A stretch of DNA of 17,140 nt. Source: Alphaproteobacteria bacterium. GTDB lineage: Bacteria; Pseudomonadota; Alphaproteobacteria; BNTO01. A model generated the notes under the pieces. That model ran no database searches. It was not told the DNA's origin and was given only the letters and a program-made list of their open reading frames with translations. Numbering within the stretch: position 1 is the first letter of the stretch; each line of letters begins with the position of its first letter. The position numbers and the translations under genes are program-made. Below, one piece after another: positions 1 through 12,000 of the stretch. Where the stretch lies: the NCBI GenBank assembly GCA_025996655.1, contig BNTO01000001.1, forward strand, positions 1 to 17,140, in the 5' to 3' direction.

Positions 1-3000
1 TCAAAACTCCCGTTCCTTTTAACGCCTTGAGCGACAACGTCTCTTCGGATTCCATTTTGGTTCCCTTTTTGAGTGTGAGCGACATTTCTTTTCCGAGGGT
101 ATATCCGGCATCTACCATTATCTCCCCTTCTTCAAGTGTGATGTCGGCTTGCTGCAGTGAGCTTTTCGCTTGAAAACGAAGGCGCCCCGCTCCCGTTTTG
201 AAAAGTTGGCCCATCCCTTGCACATAGCCTTTCCAGTTGGCTTCTCCCTCCGCAACGTTGAGCGTCACAGAAGAGGCGGGCGTCTTTTTGCAAAGCTCCA
301 GCGTTTGCGTCAAAGAAAAATCCGAAGGCACATTGAGTCGAACGGAATCAGCCAAAGAAAATCCGACGTCAGCGCCTAACACTCCTTCGCGGAAATTCCA
401 GGTCGACTTTCCTTCTAAGAGAATCGTTTTGGGGTTGTAAACGCTCGCGCTTCTTAAGTCGACATTTTGATCGATTACTTTCAAAATGCCCTTGGGAGAC
501 GTGCCTTCTGCCACGACATCGCTCGTCAAAATTTGCTGAGAGGAGGGGCCTCCCTTCAAAATGAGGAGCGGACTTTCTATGCGCCCACAGAACATCTGCA
601 ATTCGCTCGCATCTGCTTCTAAGGTGAGCTCCGGCGTCTTAATTTTCCCTTTTCCTAAGAGCGCTGAGAATGTCACGGGTTTCTTGAAGGAAAGAGTCGA
701 ATCTTCGGAAACTTGGAATTGAATGTCCATTTTGGGTTCCGATTCTTCTATTTCTAAGACGGACGCCTGAGAAAGAGTGATCTTAGGCGGCGCTTTTTGC
801 GTTGGGAGTTGCTTGAAAACCGCAGAATAACTCTCCAAATTCAAAACCGTTCCTCCGATAAAGACGCCCCCAAACACGACCGAAGCACCCTCCCCTTCCC
901 CGCCGCGCAAGGTGCATACGTACCCTCCGGCGTACACGGTTCCAAGGCCTTCCAAATGACGGAAAGTCGTATCGTTCCTCAGGCTCAGAGCGGTTCTTTC
1001 CTCTTTAAGACAGAGAGACATATTTTCAAATTCTGCCGAAAGCGTACGAGGCACCGTGACTTTCGCTCCTTTTTCAAGGACAAGAGACGAACAATGCGTC
1101 AGGTGTGGTAGGAGGCAGGAGCTGCTTCCTGAAAGCGTCAAAAGGCTCACATTTTGAAGAGTCCCCGAAAAGTCTTCCGCTTGCCCCAAGGTCCACGTCA
1201 CCTTGTGCCCCGTTCCATCTAATGTTCCTTTCCCTAAAAGCGTAGCTATCTTTTGATCGGCCCCTAAGGCGAGCGTTGCTTCGTCTTCTATCTTCAGCGT
1301 CAACGGCTCCTTCACTGACACACCGTCCTCAAGATTGAGCACCGTGCCCCTTTCAAGGATCCATGCGCTTTGCGTTTTGGCGCCTCCTTTCCAATGCCAC
1401 GTCCCATTTTTAAGAGTGACCGCTCCCGTTCCTTTTATATCGCCTTCAAAGGTTCGGGTTTGTCCTAAAAGATTGAAGGTGAACGGCACTGTGTGAATCA
1501 ACGTCCCCGATCCCTCGAGCACGCTTGCCGTTTCGGACGTTTGAAACGTGACCGTCGTCCCGGGTTCCGTCACGATACGCGTCCCCTCCAGCTCTCCTTC
1601 GGCTTCAAAGAAGAGCGCAGACTTTCCTTCCAGGCGAAGTGTCCCTTGAAACGCCTTGCGACCGCCGCCCCAATGCCATTTTTGAGCGCCCTTCAGCACA
1701 ATATTTCCTGCAGAAAAATCTCCAGAAAACACCGTGTCTTGACTCAAACTCTGAGAAAGCGTGAGCGTTTGCCCTTGAAGGAGAGCCTGACCTTTTCCGC
1801 TGACCGATGTAAGCGTTTGGGGGGATTCTATCCTCACTTGGCTTTCGGGTTCGTTCAAAACCAAGCTGGACTGAGGATTCAGTTGAACAGCCTCGGTCAC
1901 ATGGAGAGCTACAGAATCCGCCAAAATCCACGATCCCGTTGCCGACAAAAGGGCTGGCGCTCCCTCTTGGGTTGAATCCAACGTGAGCGAGCCTCCTCCC
2001 TTGAGAGTCAGCGGCGAAAAACTTACAATATCTCCGGAGAAACGCTGATCTTGGCCGTTTGTATCAAGCGTCATGCCTTTCTGGGCTTCCAAAATTCCTT
2101 CTCCCTCTAAGTGCGTGAAGCGCGCCCCTTTTTCAAAGACAAGGCGACTTCCTTTTTCGAGAAGAACGCCGTCCCAATCCGCGTCGAAAGGAACCTGCAC
2201 GCACAGGTTTTCTCCCACGTGGAGTTTCTTGAACGCATTTTTCCCACATTCTGAAATCAAGCGTACCGTCTTCATAGTGGGCCCCTTTCCTTCAAACGCG
2301 AGCGTCGCGGCATTCAAAAGAATGTTCTTGAAACTCTGACTTTCGCCCACCATCACTTTTAGATTGTTGTCGTTCATAGAAACGGTCCCCGTCCCCCGCA
2401 GGGCCTCAAATGTTGTAGCGTACGCAACCGACAACTGAGCGTCGGGCCCGATATCGAGAGCGCCCGTCCATTGCGCATTCCACTGTTCGTTTGTAACGGT
2501 CCATGCCCCTGTGCCCTGAAGACTCAAGGTTTTATTGCCTTCCAACGTCCCACTAAACTCTTGATTTTGATGGAGGGAGAGCGTGAGTTTATTTTGGGTT
2601 TGGATATGCCCCGCTCCCTCAAGTGCGCCCAAAGTCCCCTCTTTTTCGAGAACAAGGGTTCCTTCCTGAAGCAACAGCGTGGGCGCTTGGGTGAGTGCAC
2701 CCTTCAAAAGGAGACGACCCTCGCCCGCCTTCGTCAGCTGTTTTGCTCCGGTAAACTGAAGGGAAGCCACACTCAACGTCGTATTTTCAAGGATCTCTAA
2801 GCGTCCGGTTTCAATTGTGATTCCCTTAGAACGACTCCAATCTTTGTTGATCCGTAACGTTCCTTCCATCAGCGCGATGTCGCCCCCTATAAAGGGCTGT
2901 TCCATGTCTTCTTCATTTTCTTTAGCAATTTCCAAAACCGCATTCTGCGTCACGCGAATCGGACTTTTTCCAAAAGACGCCGTTCCTGTCAGAATCACGC

Positions 3001-6000
3001 TTCCGTCTTCAACGGTATACGTCCCATAGAAATTTTGATAATTTCCTCCGACGCTATACGTTCCTGCACCTCTTTTGATGACGTCGCTGTTTCCTTTCCA
3101 GTCTCCCGCAAAGGAAACGTCGCCCGAAACATTCAAAAAGACTCTTCCCGGACTTACGACCGTTCCAAAACCCGAAATACACATTTCCTGATCCGTCCCT
3201 TGCAGGGTCAAAAGGGCCCCTTCGGCTAAATCAATCGTTCCATAATTTTGTTCGTTCTTCTGTAGCGTCAAGGCTTGTAAGACATTCAGGGAACCGTCAT
3301 TCCTAACATTGCCACCCAAAACGCTTGCCCCGCTTAGAGTGAGAGCATAGCCTCTCCCGTCAAGGGTCGAAGACGGAGGTTCACTGATGACGTCTTTAAG
3401 CGTTTGGTCCGCGCTAAGAGCAAACTGAGCGTTGTTTTTTATAAGAACGGAACTGTCTTTCTCTAAGTGTCCTTCAACGCTTCCCGCTTCGATTTCCCAA
3501 TTCATTTTCGATGTGACTGGGGTCGCAAGAAGGAGCGCACCCGCTCCCGCCTTTTGAATAAGCCCCGTTCCCGCTATTGTCCCCGAAAAAGTGATATCTT
3601 TCCGAATGTCTAAGCGTAAGGCCTTCGCAACGTCAATATTCGCCTTCAGCTCCCCGCCTTCCCTAAGCATCAGAACGGGCTTTCCTGTCGAGGCAACAAT
3701 TTTAGAATTCTCATCGAGACTCTGCGGCTGATAGATGTCCAAATAGGTAGCATTTCCTTCGGAAATATCCCAGTCAAACAAACGAAACGTCGTGTTGGTT
3801 ACGTTCGCAGAAGGAGCCAAAACAAGTTTCCCATCCACATCCACATCAACATGGGTCATCGCCCCGCCTAAAGTAAGGGAACCTGTGCCCTTTGCTTGTA
3901 CGCTCACCGTTCCAGGTCCTTCCAAAGAATAATTAAAGGTACTCTCTTCCGAAGTCTTCCATGTCAGAGTTTTCTCGTTAAGACGGATCCCCGCATCCAA
4001 TAAATCTTCGGTTGCTTCCGTATCTGCGGAAAGAGTCTTTGTTTCGTTCGAAACAAAAACGCCGGGAGCAGGAAGCGGATTTCCATCGATTCCGAGAAGG
4101 GTCACGTTTTCTGCTGGGATAATTTGACCGGAAAAATTCTTCACGTTTTCTCCGTTAAGATAAAAGATCGCGTGCTCCACCGAAGCCGTCGTCTTCAAAT
4201 AAAGGGTCCCCTTCCCTTGCAAAATCCCGTCAAACCGATTGTTTTCCTCCGACAGCGTTAGGTCGAAGGAGCGCCCTCCTAATTTTAAGACGCCCTCTCC
4301 CGATAACCCTGCAATCGCTTGATTCCCTCTCACGTCGACCGTTCCCCCTCTTTCGAGCGTCAAGGTTTCTGCGGCGTTCAGCAAGGCGCCCTCTCCTAAC
4401 ACTAAAACGGCTGCGTTGCCGACAACAATGCCTTCGGTATGGGCTTTGGCTTCGTTGGAACCGTCCCAACGGAAGGTTTGTTCGCCTTGGAGCGTCAGCT
4501 TAAAGCCTTGAATATCGCCCGAAAAGATTTGAGCCCCTGCCTCATGAAGCGTCAGAGACAGCAGCGCATCGTCGGGGCTTTCTCCCTTCAAAAGCCCTTC
4601 CCCTTTCAAGCCCGTCAACGTTAAATTCTGCGGGACAAGAATTTTGCTATTTTTCCAAATATGGAACCGCGCATCGTCGGACATGTCGGAAGGAATCTCC
4701 AAAACGCCGTTTTCTTTCACTTCAAGTTTTCCATGGAAATCTGCGAGCGTTCCCGCCTCGAAAGCCACATTCCCAAAAACGGCCAAGCTGCTCTTCGCAT
4801 TGGCGACCAAAGGCGTAGCGATGGAGGACGCGCTTTGCAGATGTAAGGTTAACGTTTGATCGGCAAACGTCACCCTCCCCTGCCCCGTCAAGGTTTGGAT
4901 TTCTTGCGTCGACACAAAATCCAAAACTTGGTCTTGGGCCACAAAGAAGGACGTCTCTCTTCCCAAAATGGTCTGATCAGAAACAAGGACATGCCCATCT
5001 TCCAAACGCAGCGTCCCTTTCCAATTCTTCGCCCTTAAGCCTTGAAGCTTTAATTCCCCGCCGCCACTCAAGGAAAGATTTCCCGTTCCAGAAACATCAC
5101 CTTTCAGCGTCAAAGATTTGCCCGCCTCCAGCGCATCAAGCTGCATCACAATCCCCAAATCTTTTTGCAGAACCAAATCCACATTCATGGCTCGCGTTCC
5201 ATAGATCTGCCACAGCGCTTGTTCGGCCTCGACGTGGATCGCCGCTTTCACGCCATCCGCATAAATCCCAAGCACCGGCGCCGTTTCTTTCATGGTGACA
5301 AAAGTTTCGAGATTCCCGTGGACATTCAACGTTCCAGGCCCCAAAACGACGACATCTTTCGTCTCCGTAAAATCTGCCTTGAGCGTGAGAGCGCCGTTGA
5401 TGATTTGTACTTTCTTTATATTCACGCGGCCACTTAGCACCTGCTCGCCCTCCCCTTCTTTGCTTAAAAGACCCGCTCCTAAAAGATTTCCGGAAAAATC
5501 TCCCCCCTCTTCAAAAATTGTTAAACTCTTTCCTTCTAATAGTGTGAGTGTTCCTGCCCCATCGATGCCCTTCCAATACTGCGCGCCCGTCAGCGTGTAC
5601 GCAGATGAAGAACCGAGCGTCAAGATATGAGCCGGAGCATCATGTTGACCAACGGCCGCAACGGTCAAAGAGCCTCCATTTTCAGCAACCGTGATATTCC
5701 CGGTGAAATTTGTAAGGGGGCCCCTCAACGTTTGCGCCGCGCTTCCATTTTTAATCAGCGTTCCGTAACCAGCCTCCGCGCTGTTCAGCGTCCCTGAAAA
5801 ATCTCCATCGGCCGTACCATTCAGTGTCAACGTGCTGTCTTGCTTAAAGTCGAGCGTCCCCGTTCCGGCCAAAGAACCTGCCGAAAACGTTCCTACGCGC
5901 CCAATATTAAGAGCTGAAGAAACAGTTAGTCCTTCAGAAACATTCAAACTTCCCGTTCCGCCTGAAGTTCCGTTGTATCCCAAATGAACAGGATTTGTTG

Positions 6001-9000
6001 CTACCGACATAGTACCTGTGACATTAACAATTCCAACGGATGCTGCGGTGCTTTCATTGCCAATATGAAAAGCGGTTCCTGTATATCTAAGACCATTGAC
6101 AAAATTTAACGTTCCTTTCCCGGTATGCCCCACGCGGAAAGCGCCATTACCAAAGTATGTATCTGTATCTTTGACAGTGATCGATAAAAACCCGTCGCCT
6201 CCGTCATATCCCAAATAAAGAGTTGGGCCCATGACAACGCGACTAAGAACATAAATACTCGAACCTTCTGTCGTATTGAGATAAATGTCCTCTGTTAGCG
6301 TAAGACGCCCCCCCGAACTTGTAATTTTCCCTGCAAAAGGTGAAAGACTTGTCGTTTTCGTAGTAAGACTGTAGCCCTTCAAATCCAACGTCCCCGACCC
6401 CTCGAGCACACTTATTGTCTGATTCCCGCCTAATTCATAAGTCCCTTTTTCGCCAATGTTCACAAGGCCCTCACCCGAAACAGCGTTCACCTTCAAATAG
6501 CCCTCGGCTGCATCCGTTCCTATATGAAGCTTGACTTCCTTCGAAAATCCTTCAAGTTCAGGACTTGTTTTATCGGCAAATTCAACCGCGCCAAGCGTCG
6601 AACCGGGCTGTGTCTTAAACGTATGGTCTCCCTCCCAAAACGTCATCTTCCCCGAAGCGCCGTTCAGCATTCCGTCAAAAGATTCCGTTTCACTTCCCTC
6701 CATTAAGGTCAACGTATAGGTATTCATCGTCAATTCCCCAGGCCCCATGACGTATGTATACGCTTCCGACGCCGTTAGAGGATAGCCATCGGGATCAGGA
6801 ACATAAAGAAACTCAGGCCTCCCATCGGGCGTGCAATATTTTCCCGTAAAACTATTACTCCCCAGTATCGTTAACTTGTGCCCATCTCGGATAATGGTTC
6901 CGCTGCCCGAGAGATCGTAAACGGCTTGATTGCCCGAGAGCATATACGTTCCATCAACCGTAAGAGATCTTAGTGTTGGCGCAGCCCCTGTTATCAACTT
7001 TCCACTGAGAACTTTGACGTCCCCCGTGAAATCGGCTATCCCCTGTAAGGTTTGCACTCCCGCCGCATCATCCATAGTAATGACGCCGTCTCCCGAGACA
7101 TCCCCCAAATAAACTCCTCCCGCTCCTAGGATCGTTAGATTGTTACTGCCTAGGGCGAGCGTTCCTGCCCCATTGATTCCCTTCCAATACTGAGGACCCG
7201 TCATGGTATACGAAGAATAAACCGTTAATATATTCGCCGGAGCCACAGGTCGCGCCACAGCCGCCACCGTCATGGCCCCACCCTCTTCAGAAACCGTCAT
7301 ACTTCCTGCGAAATTTAGGAGCGCACCGCTCAAAGTCTGCGCGGAAGCTCCATTCTTAATAATCATCCCGTAATCGCTTGCAGCGCTGCTGAACGTTCCT
7401 GAAAAATTCCCGTTGGCTATCCCATCCAAAGTCAACGTGCTGTCTTGCAAGAAAGCAAAGGTTCCCGTCCCAGCCAAAGAACCTGCCGAAAACGTTCCGA
7501 CACGACCAATGTTAAGGGTTGAAGAAACCGTAAGGCCGCCCGAAACAAGCAAACTTCCTATTCCTCCTGCAGTTCCGTTGTAGCCCAAAGCCAGAGCTGC
7601 CCCTACCGTCGCGGTTCCTGTAACGTTAACAATTCCAACAGAAGCCGCACTGCTATCATCACCAATATGAAAAGCTGTTCCTACATAAGTAAGACCTTTC
7701 AGGAAATTTAACGTTCCTTTCCCGGTATGTCCCACGCGGAATGTGCCTGCGTTATAGTTTTGACAGCCACCACCAATAGATAAAAACCCTTCGCCCCCCC
7801 CATAGCCCAAAACAAAACTATAAGCCGCGCTATAGGCTGATCGGTCGAAATAATAGACACTTGAACCTTCTTTCGTATTAAGATAGGTATGCCCAATCAA
7901 GGCAAAGGTGCCGCTCGTAGCTGGACTCATAATTTTCCCAGCAAACGGCGAATCCTCCGTCGCCATAGTTATCAGCGTATTCCCTTGAATATTCACATCT
8001 CCGGCTCCCACAAGTTGCGCCCACTCTTGGTTTCCAGACAAAGTATACGTTCCGCCAACGGTTAATACGTTCGCTTTGGTGATAGCTCCCGTCTCTACGA
8101 CTGTCCCAGCATCGACCGTCAAATTTCCCGTAAATCCTGCAGGATTCCTTAAAATTTGCGTCCCTTCCGTTGTTTTGTGGACCGTTCCGCCACCTACGAA
8201 GGCCCCTTCATAACTTCCATCGCCTTGTAAGGTTAAGGTTTTCCCTCCTACGTCGACTCTCCCAGCCGGATTTGCCCCTTGAAAGGTGTTCCAAGTCTGA
8301 TCGCCTAAAATGTTATACGTTCCCTCAGAAACCGTAAGCGTCTTGGCCGAAACCGCCCCTACGGCCAACGTTCCCGACTCAACCGTCACATCGCCGGTAA
8401 AGTCTTTAAGCTCGCCTGAAAACGTTTGTGCCGCGTCTCCTAATTTTGTGATCAGGCCCGTTCCTGAAAGTGAGCCGCCATAGGCACCGCCTCCTTTGTT
8501 AAGGGTAAGATTGTTGGAGCCTAACGTTAGCGCGGCGCTTGCCTCCGTCCCTTCAATCGTCTCCCATGTTTGATTTCCCAACGCGCTGTAGGTTCCCCCG
8601 TTTAGGGTCAATTGGTTCCCTGAAACCGCGCGCGCCACCAGCATCCCCGCCTCGACGAGGATATCTCCTGCAAAACCTGCCAAGTTTCCTGAAAACGTGT
8701 GCGTTCCACTCCCAGCTTTCGTGATCCTTCCGATTCCTGAAACCGATCCGGTTGAAACTGTCGTCGCAGACCCAGCAAGAGCAAGCGTCCCTGCCACAGC
8801 CACGGGCCCGGCTCCCGTTAGCCCCGCCGAAGCATTTAACGTTCCTTTTGTAATGGTTATTGTGCCATTATTCGTCAAAAGCCCGGATGAAACCGTAAGG
8901 ACTCCAGGGGTAGAGGCTCCCCCCATAGTAAACGTTTTTCCTGAAGAAACCGTTAGGCCCGTCGCATGACTCGCAAGCAACTCGCCCGCCAAAACCGTGA

Positions 9001-12000
9001 CCATTCCGGTGAAGTTGGCAAGTGACCCTGAAAACGTTTGTTTGGCGAGCCCTTCCTTAAAGAGCGTCCCGTTCCCCACAGTTGAACTTTTAACAACGCC
9101 TGAAAAATCTCCGTCGGCCGTACCATTTAAAGTCAGCAGGCTGTTTTGGAGGAAATCAAGCGTTCCCGCGCCTGCTAAGTATCCCGCCGAAAATGTTCCA
9201 ACGCGCCCCACACGAATCGTGTTAGAAGTAATAAGTCCTCCTGTTACCGTTAGATTCCCTGTTCCACCATCGGTCGCGTTGTAGCCCAACTCAAGAGGTG
9301 ACACTAGCACCATATTTCCTGTCACATTAACCGTCCCCTCCGTCTCATTTGTCTTTTCATTCCCGATACGAAGAGGTACGGTATAGCCATAACCATTCTC
9401 ACAATTTAGCGTCCCTTTCCCAGTGTATCCTATGTAAAGGGATAGCAGATTAGTGTAAAGGGAGCCTGGGGTTCCAAAGGATAAGAACCCCTCTCCCCCT
9501 CCATATCCCAAATAGAGATTGTGATTTGCGGTATCACCCACCAACGTTTCAAAAGCATACACTCTTGAACCTTTTGCTGTATTGAAATAGGTATGCGCGA
9601 TCATAAAGACACCGCCACCTGTGGCTAAACTTATAAACTTCCCAGAAAAAGGAGACGCTGCAGACGACATGGTCCCCAGAATATTTCCTTGAAGATTCAC
9701 ATCCCCGGCTCCCACAAGCTGCGCCCAGGTCTGATTTCCGGACAAAGTATACGTTCCACCAACAGTTAATATATTCGCTTTGGTGATAGCTCCCGTCTCC
9801 ACCGCTGTCCCGGCAGCAACCGTCAGATTGCCCGTAAATCCGGCCGGATCCCTTAAAATTTGCGTCCCTCCTGTTGTCTTGTTGATGATTCCCGCCCCCG
9901 CTAGAGCCCCACGGTAACTCCCATCGTCTGTTAACGTTAAAGTCTTTCCGCCCAAATTAACCTTCCCCGCAGGATTGGTTCCATTAAAAGATTGCCATGT
10001 CTGATTGCCTGAAATGTTAAAGGTCCCACCGTTGATTTCGAGATCCCGAGCCGAAATCGCCCCTGCCGTCAGCGTTCCCGCTTCCAGCGTTATATTGCCA
10101 GTAAAGCCTGTCAGATTCCCCGAAAACGTTTGCACGTCTTCGCTTTCTTTTGTAAGCGTCCCCGTGCCTGAAAGCGAGCCGCTATAGGCGCCGCCGCCTA
10201 CAGTCAGATTGTTCGCGCCTAACGTTATGGCAGCAGTGGCCGACGCCCCTTCAACCTTTTTCCAAGACTGATGTCCTGATGCGATGTACGCTCCACCGTT
10301 CATGGTTAGCGTGTTTCCCGCCAAAACCGTGCCTACCGTCAAGGTCCCTAGGGCCAGCGCGATATTTCCTTTGAAATCTACCAAACTTTCCGTTAAGTCT
10401 TGCCCTACGCCTTGGTCAGCATTAATAAGTCCGCTCCCACGCACTGTTCCATTAAAAACCGCTGCCGTACTCGCATAAAGGCCGAGGGACCCTTCTTCTC
10501 CCACATCAAAACTCCCCGTTCCCGTTAACCCTCGCATACAGATCGGGCCCTTCGTAACCGTAATCGTTCCATAGTGCACGAGGGGGCCACCAAGGCAAAA
10601 ATGCCCCTCGGTAGACGCAGTTCCTACCGTTATCGTTTGCCCCAAAGGAAGCGTTCGCCCAGCTTTACTTGGTATGCTCACAAGCCCTTCGTCGTCATGA
10701 AAACTTCCAGTGAAATTCGTTACATTTCCGGTAAAATTTTGTACATAGGCCCCGGATTTCGTGATCAGCCCCGATCCGCTCAAGGCGCCGCTCCATGTTC
10801 GGTCCGTTGCTCCATTCAAAGCGAGCGCACCATTCACCGTAACAGGCCCAGCGCCGGCTAGCCCCGACTGCGCGTTGAGGGTGCCTTTTGTGAGGGTGAT
10901 GGTACCAGAATTTGTTAAAAGCCCCGCGACATTAAAAGTCCCAGACGTCGCTAAGGTCCCAATCGTAAGAATTTTCGCGGAAGAAACCGTGAAGCCCGCA
11001 GAATGGCTTGCACTCAAAGCTCCATTCTCAATGGTGACATTCCCCGTGAAATTTGTCAAGCTTTGCAAGAATGTTTGTGCCGCCGTTCCATTTTTTATAA
11101 GCGTTCCATAGCCGTTCGTTGAGCTTTTAATCAAACCCGAGAACGTTCCGTCGGCGGTTCCCGTCAGCGTCAGCGTACTGTTTTGTTTAAAGTCAATCGT
11201 TCCCGTTCCGGCGAGGTATCCCGCCGAAAATGTTCCGACGCGGCCAATATTAAGAGTGGAAGAGACGGTAAGGCCGCCTGTAACCGTTAAATTCCCCGTT
11301 CCTCCTGCGGTTCCGTTGTATCCCAAATCAAGACTTACGCCTAAGGTCATATCCCCAGTCACGTTAACTGTTCCAACAGAACCCGCTAGGTTTCTATTCC
11401 CAATATGAAGATATGTTCCCACAAAACTAAGCCCTCCTTCAAAATTTACCGTTCCTTTCCCTCCAGTTCCAACATACAAAGAGCGTTGCGTAATATTGGG
11501 ATCTGTTTTGACAGATAAGAATCCCTCTCCGCCCTTCACTCCTACAAAAAGATCCGTGTTCGACCAGCCAAGGCTATAAATGCTTGAACCTTCTACGGTA
11601 TTAAGATAAGTCGAACTTTCTGCTAGGGTAGCTCCCGACGCCAAAACAAAGGTGCCGCCTGTGGCTAAACTCGTTATCTTTCCAGCGAAAGGCGAATCTT
11701 CCGTCGCTCGGGTCGTCAGCGTATACCCTTTCAAATCCAAAGTCCCCGACCCTTCGAGCGCACTTATTGTCTGGTCCCCGCCCACTTCATAAGTCCCTTT
11801 TTCGCCCATATTTACCATGCCATCGCCAGAAACAGCGTCTACCTTCAAATAACTCTCGGTTGAAGCATCGCCCAAATTAAGTCTTGTTCCCGCCGCTAAC
11901 GTGACAGTACCAAGGATTGAGCCGGGTTGTGTCTTAAAAGTGTGAGCCCCCGCGAGAAGTTCAACACCACCTGACGCACCGCTCAGGACGCCTGAGAAAG

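Noticed and set aside
1605..1931. Minus-strand open frames in other phases here, at 4230-4469 and at 7708-7896
   Set aside because: They overlap the giant gene out of phase, encode low-complexity Arg/Ser-rich products and lack family resemblance.
1493..1975. 160-codon plus-strand open frame
   Set aside because: It lies opposite the continuous minus-strand gene. The product is Arg/Lys/Phe-rich with no recognisable domain, as expected for an antisense shadow.
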